From: JAOTYV01 sp041557595
GTDB lineage: Bacteria > Pseudomonadota > Alphaproteobacteria > UBA8366
Length of the DNA stretch: 14,737 nt
Assembly (NCBI GenBank): GCA_041557595.1
Contig: JBFFGE010000119.1
Location: 1-14,737, forward strand
Reading direction: 5' to 3'
Under the pieces are notes generated by a model that was not told where the DNA came from, searched no databases, and saw only the letters and a list, made by a program, of their open reading frames with translations. Shown here one piece after another: positions 7,869 through 14,009 of the stretch (positions within the stretch are counted from its first letter, which is position 1; every line of letters begins with the position of its first letter). The translations under genes were made by a program, and so were the position numbers.

Positions 7869-7937
7869 GAAGGCGACAATAACCTGGCCGCGTCGGCGCG
7901 CGGCGCGGCGGCGCATGTCCACGCGCCGATGACCGCG
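7869..7937 (+). pseudogene. Decayed 3'-end fragment of a histone-deacetylase-family gene
   Basis: In frame, these 23 codons read EGDNNLAASARGAAAHVHAP then MTA. They align without gaps to the last 23 residues of the intact deacetylase at 4819-5748 (EGGYDLAALARSTTAHVHTL then MTA). By hand count the match is 14 of 23 residues and 53 of 69 bases. The catalytic GGY is lost (reads GDN), an in-frame TAG sits just upstream, and the stop of the intact gene is replaced by TAC. There is no start and no upstream two-thirds, so it cannot be functional. It is either the scar of a duplicated copy or the original 3' end left behind when the locus was broken. Confidence 0.55.
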
Positions 7938-7966
7938 TACGCCCGATCGGTTGGCCGGGCTGAATC

Positions 7967-8008
7967 TAGAGCAGCGTGCGCCCAATTGGGCGCACATAAG
8001 CTGCTCTA
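7967..8008. repeat. Nested palindrome with a 20-base perfect core
   Basis: The outer arms TAGAGCAGC (7967-7975) and GCTGCTCTA (8000-8008) enclose a perfect 20-base palindrome (7976-7995, centre CCCAATTGGG) and a short ATAA spacer on one side. GAATC lies at its left edge and again at 8018-8022. It looks like one half of a composite intergenic palindromic element together with 8022-8071. Confidence 0.7.
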
Positions 8009-8021
8009 TCTTTATAGAATC

Positions 8022-8071
8022 GATCAACTTTTCTGCCTTTAATTGATTCCAATTAAAGGCAGGTTGATCTA
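8022..8071. repeat. GANTC-loop palindromic repeat, copy 1
   Basis: The arms are GATCAAC plus CTGCCTTTAATTG (8022-8045, with a TTTT bulge at 8029-8032) and CAATTAAAGGCAG plus GTTGATC (8050-8069). The loop is ATTC, completing GATTC at 8045-8049. Read on the minus strand it begins TAGATCAACCTGCC, as does copy 2 at 12014. The first 28 bases of the two copies differ at one position. Its terminal TAG is the stop codon of the DUF2189 gene. Confidence 0.8.
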
Positions 8072-8935
8072 GCGCGCCACGGCCTTGCGATAGAAATGCC
8101 AGGTCGCGTGTCCAAGCACGGGCATGACGATGATGAGACCGAGAAAAACCGGCAGCGACCCGATCACCAGGCTGCCGGCCACGATCATGCCCCAAATGGC
8201 GGAGACGCCCGGATTCGCGGCCACGACACGGACCGATGTTGCAATCGCCGTCCCGAGTCCGACATTGCGATCGAGCAACAGCGGAAACGACACGACGCTG
8301 ATGGCAAGCACGAGGGCGGCAAAGAGAAAGCCGACGCCCATGCCGACTGCGATCATCGTCCAACCCGCGCCGGTCGTAAGCACGGCGCTGAAAAACGCAG
8401 CGGCCGACGACGGCGGTTCGGGCCCGAGGGTCGCGTCATAAATCGCCTGAGCGGCGGCCAGCCACAGTACGAATATCGCCAACAGCAACAGACCCAGCAC
8501 CACGATTGCGCCAAAGGACGGTGAGCGAACCGCCCCGAATGCATCCGCCCAGCCGGCTCGCATCCCCTGCTCCCGGCGCCGGCTCATCTCATAGAGGCCG
8601 ACCGCGGCGACCGGTCCGATCAGCGCGAAGCCGGACGCCAAGGGAAAGAGCAACGGCAACATGTCGTAATCGAAGGCAAACCGCGCCAGGAGAATGCCGA
8701 CCACCGGATAGATGACACACAGGAAGACAACGTCGGTCCGGCAGGCGCTGAAGTCCGCAAACCCTCGCGCCAAGGCTTCCCGCAGGTCGGCGACCCCGAC
8801 CCGGCGTACCGCCGGCTGCCGGGACTCCGTACCCGCCTTCTCCCCGCCTAGGGAGTGACCGACAGATTCCAGATGCAGTACTGCGTCTTTAAGATGATCG
8901 ACCGCCCATTCGGCGGGATTTCGTATGCTGGCCAT
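8069..8935 (-). CDS. DUF2189-family integral membrane protein
   Basis: This 288-residue inner-membrane protein has no known reaction. The N-terminus (IRNPAEWAVDHLKDA) and the stretch VGVADLREALARGFADF followed by VVFLCVIYPVVGILLARF match the DUF2189/COG5473 pattern as I remember it. The C-terminal signatures SFPLLLDRN and VLGHATWHFYRK are also typical. There are about six hydrophobic segments, near residues 68-86, 93-115, 141-164, 190-217, 243-261 and 262-278. GAGG lies 7 nt before the ATG. Its UAG stop is part of the palindromic repeat, so transcripts would run straight into that hairpin. It is followed only by gene-free DNA and probably transcribed alone. Confidence 0.85.
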   Translation of the reverse strand: MASIRNPAEWAVDHLKDAVLHLESVGHSLGGEKAGTESRQPAVRRVGVADLREALARGFADFSACRTDVVFLCVIYPVVGILLARFAFDYDMLPLLFPLASGFALIGPVAAVGLYEMSRRREQGMRAGWADAFGAVRSPSFGAIVVLGLLLLAIFVLWLAAAQAIYDATLGPEPPSSAAAFFSAVLTTGAGWTMIAVGMGVGFLFAALVLAISVVSFPLLLDRNVGLGTAIATSVRVVAANPGVSAIWGMIVAGSLVIGSLPVFLGLIIVMPVLGHATWHFYRKAVAR

Positions 8936-9134
8936 GATCGTTCCTCGCTACCTGTTGCTTCGAACGGCCGCGGCTCACTCATGACATGTTGTTTGGTCCC
9001 ACCACCAGTCGTAGAGGAGCCAAGGCATAACATTCGGCGAAGTGTACACCCCACAACGGCCAAGCTCCCAATCATATCTTGGTGACAGAATCGTACCTAA
9101 ATACCGCAATCAGGCCCTCGCGGCGAAGATTGGC
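8936..9134. other. Intergenic region before the DUF2189 gene
   Basis: These 199 bases lie between the cupin stop and the DUF2189 start, both on the minus strand. They probably contain the DUF2189 promoter. I found no convincing promoter boxes, terminator or small gene; a 75-codon frame crossing it has no family signature. Confidence 0.3.
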
Positions 9135-9704
9135 TTAGGGTCGGGCCGCCGAGGGCCGCGGGCGTTTCTCGCCGTTTTCATCCACGCCGTCGATCAGCAC
9201 AAAGGCGATCCGGCACACCGCGTCATACCGGTTGGCCCAGGCATGGTTGGTGCCGCGCTGGATGACGACGTCGCCCGCCTTCAAATGCACATCTTCCTCG
9301 TCGAGCAGCATGTCGATTTCTCCTTCCAGCACGATCGCAAAATCCACCGTTTCGGTCCGGTGCATGAAGGGATGCCGCGCACCGGCGACGACCAGATGCG
9401 CCGAGCCCACATCGGCGAAAGCCTTGGTGCTGTCATACGCCGCAACCGTCGCGTCGTCGGCCGGCGGAAACTCGTTGATGCGAAAATTGACGCCGTTGGC
9501 GAGCGGCTCGGTCGTGAATACGGCGTCCGCCTCGTCCCGGTCGCCGCCGAAACAGGCCGGCATGGTCGTCGTTCGCCACAAATTGGTGCGGCTGCCCGGG
9601 CGATGCTCGGACGTAACGATGTTCGAGGCCGCACTATCCATAATCACGACGGCTTTGCCGTTCGCATCGTGCCCGGTCACCACACGCCGAACTGATTTGA
9701 CCAT
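9135..9704 (-). CDS. Single-domain cupin protein
   Basis: This 189-residue soluble protein has one conserved cupin barrel at its C-terminal half. Motif 1 is HPFMHRTETVDFAIVLEGE (about residues 110-128), giving His and Glu metal ligands. Motif 2 is KAGDVVIQRGTNHAWANR, supplying the last His. The N-terminal 90 residues (VVTGHDANGKAVV, then NLWRT) are typical of a small cupin family in proteobacteria often annotated near degradation genes; the substrate is not known. The ATG at 9704 was chosen over the adjacent GTG at 9707 because GGAG lies 8 nt before it. A short upstream frame ends exactly at the GTG (TGAGTGATG), so translational coupling is possible. No pathway partners lie nearby. Confidence 0.85.
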   Translation of the reverse strand: MVKSVRRVVTGHDANGKAVVIMDSAASNIVTSEHRPGSRTNLWRTTTMPACFGGDRDEADAVFTTEPLANGVNFRINEFPPADDATVAAYDSTKAFADVGSAHLVVAGARHPFMHRTETVDFAIVLEGEIDMLLDEEDVHLKAGDVVIQRGTNHAWANRYDAVCRIAFVLIDGVDENGEKRPRPSAARP

Positions 9705-9707
9705 CAC

Positions 9708-9836
9708 TCAATCTCCGCCCGTGTTGTTATCTGCCATCGCGGAGCATGCCACGGAGGACGGCGCGCCACAAAATACCGAACCGCCTTCCGCGGTGCCGTC
9801 GGGCGGAATTTCGCCGGTTTCCGGATCGGCGCCCAT
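9708..9836 (-). CDS. Possible 42-residue leader or small protein upstream of the cupin gene
   Basis: An ATG at 9836 opens 42 codons (MGADPETGEIPPDGTAEGG at the start) whose TGA touches the cupin start region. The peptide is acidic with two Cys residues and is not a signal peptide or membrane segment. There is only a weak AGG upstream. It may be a real small protein, a translational leader, or chance in the xseB upstream region. Its support is the tight junction with the cupin start and nothing else. Confidence 0.22.
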   Translation of the reverse strand: MGADPETGEIPPDGTAEGGSVFCGAPSSVACSAMADNNTGGD

Positions 9837-9906
9837 GTTTGGTTGCCTGCCCGGGGAGCCGCGTTTAAACTCCGCGCGCAGCCGCTGAAAATTTCCAGAG
9901 GATAGA

Positions 9907-10158
9907 ATGGCGCAAAGCAAAGCGACCGCCGACGTGACGAAGATGAGTTTCGAGGAAGCGCTCAACGAACTCGAAACCATCGTGCGCGACCTGGAAAAGG
10001 GCGGCGGCAAACTCGACACCGCGATCGAAGCCTATGAGCGGGGCGCCGCCCTGAAGAAGCACTGCGAAGCCAAGCTTCAGGAAGCGCAATCCAAGATCGA
10101 CAAGATCTCCTTCGAGACGGATGGAACCGTCGCGACCGAACCCGCCAATCTCGATTAG
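9907..10158 (+). CDS. xseB: Exodeoxyribonuclease VII small subunit
   Basis: This 83-residue protein is the small subunit of exonuclease VII, which with XseA degrades single-stranded DNA in repair. The family pattern is complete: MSFEEALNELETIVRDLEKG (residues 13-32), then LDTAIEAYERGAALKKHCEA and LQEAQSKIDKI. These form the two antiparallel helices that bind XseA. AGAGGA lies 5 nt before the ATG. The stop is 7 nt before the ispA start, so the two are co-transcribed. xseA is not in this window, which is usual. The normal upstream neighbour in this clade, the deacetylase gene, is displaced to 4819. Confidence 0.95.
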   Translation: MAQSKATADVTKMSFEEALNELETIVRDLEKGGGKLDTAIEAYERGAALKKHCEAKLQEAQSKIDKISFETDGTVATEPANLD

Positions 10159-10165
10159 CGACGCC

Positions 10166-11053
10166 ATGCCGAACCTAACGCAAGCCCTGGCCGACGCGGC
10201 GGCGAAGATCGAGCACACGCTGGATCAGATTCTATCGCCCGAGGATGCACCCGAACGCCGAATTTACGACGCCATGCGTTATACGACGCTCGGCGGCGGC
10301 AAGCGGCTGCGGCCATTCCTCGTTCTGCAAAGCGCCGGTTTGTTCGGGGTTGCCGAAATGCCCGCGTTGCGCACCGGCGCCGCGCTCGAATTGATTCATT
10401 GTTACTCGCTGGTGCACGACGATCTGCCGGCAATGGACGACGACGATCTGCGGCGCGGCAAACCGACCGTCCACAAGGAATTCGACGAAGCTACCGCGAT
10501 CCTTGCAGGCGACGCGCTGCTCACCCTCGCCTTCGAAGTGCTGGCGGCGGCGGAAACACATGAAGACGCGGCCGTCAGGGCCGAACTGGTGATCGAACTG
10601 GCCAAGGCTTCCGGCGTTCGCGGCATGGTGGGCGGACAGATGATCGATCTGCAGGCCGAAACCCAGACGCTCGACCTGGCGGAGATTACCCAGTTGCAGC
10701 GCCTCAAGACCGGCGCGTTGATTGCCTATGGCTGCCAGGCCGGCGCCATCCTCGGCAAGGCGCCGGCATCCGACCGCGCGGCATTGCTCGCCTACGCCAA
10801 CGACCTCGGGCTGGCGTTCCAGATTGCCGACGACCTGCTGGACGTCGAGGGCAGCGCAGAAGAAACCGGCAAGGCGGTCGGAAAGGATGCGGCGGCCAGC
10901 AAGAAAACGTTCGTTTCCCTTCTCGGCATCGACGGCGCTCGAGACGAGGCGCGCCGGCTCGCCGATCTAGCCGTCGCCCGGCTGGAGCCTTTCGATGAAC
11001 GGGCCGATCTGCTGCGCGAAACAGCACAGTTCGTCGTCGAGCGCAAAAACTAA
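10166..11053 (+). CDS. ispA: Farnesyl diphosphate synthase (polyprenyl synthetase family)
   Basis: This 295-residue enzyme condenses isopentenyl diphosphate with dimethylallyl and geranyl diphosphate to make farnesyl diphosphate for quinones, hopanoids and undecaprenyl carriers. Seen are GGGKRLRP (residues 43-50), the first Asp-rich motif DDLPAMD (85-91, followed by RRGKPT), KTGAL at 181, and the second Asp-rich motif DDLLD (222-226). The aromatic Tyr80 at the fifth position before the first motif suits a short C15 product. I chose ATG 10166, 7 nt after the xseB stop; an in-frame ATG at 10121 would overlap xseB and adds an atypical N-terminus. Neither has a strong ribosome site, so coupling to xseB is likely. 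The gene is not followed by dxs. Confidence 0.94.
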   Translation: MPNLTQALADAAAKIEHTLDQILSPEDAPERRIYDAMRYTTLGGGKRLRPFLVLQSAGLFGVAEMPALRTGAALELIHCYSLVHDDLPAMDDDDLRRGKPTVHKEFDEATAILAGDALLTLAFEVLAAAETHEDAAVRAELVIELAKASGVRGMVGGQMIDLQAETQTLDLAEITQLQRLKTGALIAYGCQAGAILGKAPASDRAALLAYANDLGLAFQIADDLLDVEGSAEETGKAVGKDAAASKKTFVSLLGIDGARDEARRLADLAVARLEPFDERADLLRETAQFVVERKN

Positions 11054-11063
11054 GGCATCCCAC

Positions 11064-11132
11064 ACCGGTACCGGTTGCATGGGGTATGGAAGCGGCCAAT
11101 CGGTCCCGGATGCGGGCGGCCGATCGGCCCGG
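11064..11132. repeat. Palindromes and an imperfect direct repeat after ispA
   Basis: Just after the ispA stop there is a perfect 12-base palindrome ACCGGTACCGGT (11064-11075). It is followed by two imperfect direct copies of an 18/17-base unit, GCGGCCAATCGGTCCCGG (11092-11109) and GCGGCCGATCGGCCCGG (11116-11132). The second contains the palindrome GGCCGATCGGCC. They occupy the 189-base gap between ispA and tlyA and may fold in RNA. Role unknown. Confidence 0.5.
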
Positions 11133-11230
11133 CCCCATCACAATTGCATCCCCGCATATTTCAAAGCCATCCGGAAATGGTATGCTTCTACCGGGCATAT
11201 AAAAAAGGCTTTGGCAATCCTATCCGCAAC

Positions 11231-11242
11231 GAAAGCGCTTTC
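11231..11242. promoter_or_regulatory. 12-base perfect palindrome touching the tlyA start
   Basis: GAAAGCGCTTTC is self-complementary and immediately precedes GTG 11243, where a ribosome-binding site would be expected. It could be a protein-binding site or affect initiation, but no regulator in the window points to it. It could also be chance. Confidence 0.25.
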
Positions 11243-11992
11243 GTGAGCAAATCGGACAAACAACGCGCCGACATCCTGCTCGTTGAACGCGGCCTTGCCG
11301 ACTCACGCAACAAGGCGCAGGCGCTGATCATGGCCGGCCTGGTCTTTTCCGGCGAACGGCGGGTCGAGAAACCCGGTGACAACCTTGCCGTCGATGCGCC
11401 AATTGATGTCCGCGGCAAGGACCATCCCTGGGTATCGCGCGGCGGTGTCAAACTCGCGCACGCCCTGGAACGGTTTCAGTTCGATCTGGCGGGCAGCACC
11501 TGTATCGATATCGGCGCCTCGACGGGCGGGTTCACCGACGTGATGCTGGCCAACGGCGCACTCAAGGTCTACGCGGTCGATGTCGGACAGGGGCAGATCG
11601 CCTGGAAATTGCGGAACGACAAGCATGTCGTGGTCCTGGAAAACACCAATGCGCGCCACCTCGACCGCGCCCAGATACCCGATCCAATCGATTTCATCGG
11701 GTGCGATGCGAGCTTTATTGGCCTGGAAAAAGTGCTGCCGGCGGCGATGGCGCTGACCCACCGGGGCGCGGCGCTGGTCGCGTTGATCAAACCGCAGTTC
11801 CAGGCCGGCCGCAGCGCCGTGGAAAAGGGCGGCGTCGTCCGCGATCCGGCGATCCATGACGCGGTCTGCGAACAGGTGAGCCAATGGCTGAACGACCAGC
11901 CCGGGTGGCGGGTCGCAGGTCTTACGGAGAGCCCGATCACCGGCGCGAAGGGCAATCGGGAATTCCTCATCGGTGCGGTGCGGGACGATTGA
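11243..11992 (+). CDS. tlyA: TlyA-family rRNA 2'-O-methyltransferase (S4 plus FtsJ-like domains)
   Basis: This 249-residue protein is a predicted SAM-dependent 2'-O-methyltransferase of ribosomal RNA, historically called hemolysin A. An S4 RNA-binding domain covers about residues 5-65 (ADILLVERGLADSRNKAQAL, then PWVSRGGVKL at 62-71). The Rossmann methyltransferase follows, with the SAM motif CIDIGASTGGFTD (87-99), CDASFIG (154-160), LIKPQFQAGR (181-190), and the closing SPITGAKGNREFL. I chose GTG 11243 because SKSDKQRAD is where family members begin. Longer in-frame starts at 11177 and 11075 add unrelated sequence. No clear Shine-Dalgarno is visible; a perfect palindrome GAAAGCGCTTTC (11231-11242) abuts the GTG. 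It follows ispA after a 189-base gap where dxs would be expected. Confidence 0.92.
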   Translation: MSKSDKQRADILLVERGLADSRNKAQALIMAGLVFSGERRVEKPGDNLAVDAPIDVRGKDHPWVSRGGVKLAHALERFQFDLAGSTCIDIGASTGGFTDVMLANGALKVYAVDVGQGQIAWKLRNDKHVVVLENTNARHLDRAQIPDPIDFIGCDASFIGLEKVLPAAMALTHRGAALVALIKPQFQAGRSAVEKGGVVRDPAIHDAVCEQVSQWLNDQPGWRVAGLTESPITGAKGNREFLIGAVRDD

Positions 11993-12013
11993 AGACCTTG
12001 AGGATTGCGGCTC

Positions 12014-12060
12014 TAGATCAACCTGCCTTCAATTGGAATCATTAAAGGCAGGTTGATCTA
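12014..12060. repeat. GANTC-loop palindromic repeat, copy 2
   Basis: The arms at 12014-12033 and 12041-12060 (starting TAGATCAACCTGCC and ending in its complement GGCAGGTTGATCTA) pair at 19 of 20 positions around a 7-base loop containing GAATC. The one mismatch is a G-U pair in minus-strand RNA. It is the same element as 8022-8071. It lies 21 nt after the tlyA stop and 30 nt after the sppA stop (minus strand), so it could end transcripts from both sides, though no T-run follows. Confidence 0.8.
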
Positions 12061-12063
12061 GGC

Positions 12064-12086
12064 TGATTCCACGCGACGGGGAATCA
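12064..12086. other. Second short hairpin with GANTC arms
   Basis: TGATTCC (12064-12070) and GGAATCA (12080-12086) form a 7-bp stem with a 9-base loop, right after palindromic repeat copy 2 and just before the sppA stop. Each arm contains a GANTC site. It may be part of the same composite element or of the sppA 3' end. Confidence 0.45.
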
Positions 12087-12090
12087 AGCT

Positions 12091-13890
12091 CTAATACCGA
12101 ATCCGGATCGGCGGCATTTGCAATCGGCCGACCGGCGGCCGCAAGAACTCCAGATCCCGCGAAATCGGCCCGAGATGCCGGCGCAAACCGTCACCGATCG
12201 ACTCCTCCAGACCGAGCATCCCCACCAGGGTTGATTTCACTTCGTCCTGATCGCCCGTCACGAGCTTCAACAGGCGTTCCAGGGTTGGAAGCCGTTTCGG
12301 CATCCGCACCAGCGTTATCGATTGATCGGGTTTGAGTCCGATCGCCCGTTTTACGGCCGCCAACGCTGCGTCGAAACCGCCCAGTTCATCGACCAGCCCG
12401 GCAGCCAATGCATCCGCGCCGGTGAAGACGCGACCGCGCGCTGCGGCATCGATCCGTTCGGCGGAGAGGCTTCGGGCCTTGGCCGCCTTGGTCGTGAAAT
12501 CATCATAGATCGCGTCCATGATCGCATCGAGCCGCGCTTCGGCGCTCGGCGGATAGTCGCGCACGCCGCTCCACATGGTGGCGTTGCGGCCGGCATGGAC
12601 GCCCTGCCAGTTGATGCCCAGCTTCGACCAGAGGCCTTCGGTGACGAATTTGCCGCCATAAACGCCGATCGATCCGGTGATCGTACCCGGCTGCGCGACC
12701 ACCTTATCCGCGGCCATCGCAATATAGTATCCGCCCGATGCGGCGACCGCGCCCATGCTGGCGATGATCGGTTTGCCCTTCGCATTGGCGCGCCGGACCG
12801 CATTCCAGATGGTATCGGATGCGAGATACGACCCGCCCGGACTCTCGATGCGCATCAGGATCGCCTTGACGCTATCGTCCCTGGCCGCCGCGTCGATCGC
12901 ACGCGCCATCTCCTCGGCCGCGACGTAGGCGCTATTGTCGAACGGGCTATTTTGCTTTTTGCCCGACACAATTGCGCCGACGCCATAGATCAAGGCAACT
13001 TTCGGGCCCGACTGATTGGGCGAATCGGCATCGGCCGAATAGCGCCGCACCGCGACCAGCGTGGATTTCTTCCCCGAATGCACTTTCGCCGCCTCGACGA
13101 ATTGCGGCCAATAATCGAGCCGATCGATCAGTTTGGCTTTATGCGCCTGCGCGGACAGCAGCGGGCTGCTGTCGATCAGGTCGCGCACCTGTTGTTTGGG
13201 CAGCTTGCGCGAGTCGGCGATCCCGGTGACGATCTGGTCGAACAGGGAATCGACAAGCTGCTGCAAGTTCTTGCGGGCCGGTTTACTGAGGCTGTTTCGG
13301 GTGAATGTGTCCGGGGCGGATTTGAATTCACGGCGCTGGCGGATCTTCGCCTCGACACCGATCGAGTTCAGCGCATCGCCGGCGAAAGGCATTTCGAGCA
13401 TCAAGCCGGTGATCGCGAGTTCGCCGGACGGCTGCATCCAGACCTCGTCGAAGGCGCTTGCCATATAGTATTCGATGGTCGAGTTGCTGACTTGTCCAAA
13501 GCTGTCGGCATAGGCCAACGCGAATTTTCCGCTCTTGCGGAACCGCTGGATCAAACCGCGGATTTCCTGCGCGTGAGCCACGCTCAGCCGCGCCGTTCCC
13601 AGCTTGACCACGATGCCTTCGACCCGATCGTCTTTCGACGCCAATTGCAACATGTCCGCGACACGCCGCATCTCGATCGGGCCGTCGCTTTGGAACAGTT
13701 CCAGCGGACTCTCGGACGATTTCTCCGCCACCCCCGCATTCAGGTCGAGCGACAGCACCATGTGATCCGGCAAATCGGGCACACTGTCGCCAATGCGCGA
13801 TACGAATACCGCCGCGACCACCATGCCAATCACCCCCGCCGCGCCGAACGACGCCAGGAGCCAGATGATGATTTTCCCAATTCGACGCAT
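12091..13890 (-). CDS. sppA: Signal peptide peptidase SppA, long (67K) type
   Basis: This 599-residue inner-membrane serine protease degrades cleaved signal peptides. One membrane anchor lies at about residues 7-30, and the rest faces the periplasm as two tandem S49/ClpP-like domains, the long E. coli-type form. The catalytic Lys is in the N-terminal domain (REFKSAPDTF, K190). The nucleophilic Ser is in the C-terminal domain (MGAVAASGGYYIAMAADKVV, S385). GTITGSIGVYGGKF follows, and RIESPGGSY (347-355) marks the second domain's oxyanion region. The Lys/Ser pair is complete, so it should be active. The ATG has only a weak ribosome site (GGAAC). It sits 119 nt after the TTC38-like gene on the same strand and may be co-transcribed. 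Its 3' end faces tlyA across the palindromic repeat. Confidence 0.95.
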   Translation of the reverse strand: MRRIGKIIIWLLASFGAAGVIGMVVAAVFVSRIGDSVPDLPDHMVLSLDLNAGVAEKSSESPLELFQSDGPIEMRRVADMLQLASKDDRVEGIVVKLGTARLSVAHAQEIRGLIQRFRKSGKFALAYADSFGQVSNSTIEYYMASAFDEVWMQPSGELAITGLMLEMPFAGDALNSIGVEAKIRQRREFKSAPDTFTRNSLSKPARKNLQQLVDSLFDQIVTGIADSRKLPKQQVRDLIDSSPLLSAQAHKAKLIDRLDYWPQFVEAAKVHSGKKSTLVAVRRYSADADSPNQSGPKVALIYGVGAIVSGKKQNSPFDNSAYVAAEEMARAIDAAARDDSVKAILMRIESPGGSYLASDTIWNAVRRANAKGKPIIASMGAVAASGGYYIAMAADKVVAQPGTITGSIGVYGGKFVTEGLWSKLGINWQGVHAGRNATMWSGVRDYPPSAEARLDAIMDAIYDDFTTKAAKARSLSAERIDAAARGRVFTGADALAAGLVDELGGFDAALAAVKRAIGLKPDQSITLVRMPKRLPTLERLLKLVTGDQDEVKSTLVGMLGLEESIGDGLRRHLGPISRDLEFLRPPVGRLQMPPIRIRY

Positions 13891-14009
13891 TTCAGTGGGT
13901 TCCGAAGCAATTCAGGACAGGATCACATAGAAAAGATGCCGCGCAGCGGCGGCCCGCGCACCCTAGTCGGGTAAATCTTTCCTTAGAGTTAAGCTCTCCG
14001 CCGAGCGGT

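Larger units (their letters stand above)
7607..8068. other. Gene-free stretch of 462 bases with remnants and palindromes
   Basis: No open frame here looks like a real protein. The stretch holds the promoter side of the acyltransferase gene and an 8-bp hairpin at 7840-7861. It also holds a decayed fragment of the deacetylase gene at 7869-7937 and a two-part palindromic repeat at 7967-8071. A TATAAAT on the plus strand near 7720 has no downstream gene to serve. The mix of debris and repeats suggests a rearrangement site. Confidence 0.6.

Noticed and set aside
7863..8363. A 166-codon minus-strand frame overlapping the end of the DUF2189 gene
   Set aside because: It crosses the palindromic repeats and the deacetylase scar and is out of frame with the recognisable DUF2189 protein. 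Its similarity to the frame antisense to the deacetylase only reflects the duplicated fragment.
8848..9075. A 75-codon minus-strand frame between the cupin and DUF2189 genes
   Set aside because: It overlaps the true DUF2189 start in another frame, has no family signature and no clear ribosome site.
5749..9906. A mobile element or defence island between the deacetylase gene and xseB
   Set aside because: There is no transposase, integrase, nuclease, toxin-antitoxin pair, att-like direct repeat or CRISPR array in this stretch.
10121..10165. A longer ispA starting at ATG 10121
   Set aside because: It overlaps xseB and adds a Pro/Ser-rich segment not found at the start of this family, and its ribosome site is no better.
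11075..11242. A longer tlyA starting at ATG 11075 or 11177
   Set aside because: The extra residues are encoded in the palindromic and direct-repeat spacer and do not resemble the family N-terminus, which begins at the SKSDKQRAD segment.
12322..13974. A 550-codon open frame on the plus strand
   Set aside because: It is the antisense shadow of sppA, with Arg/Asp-rich low-complexity composition and no recognisable domain.
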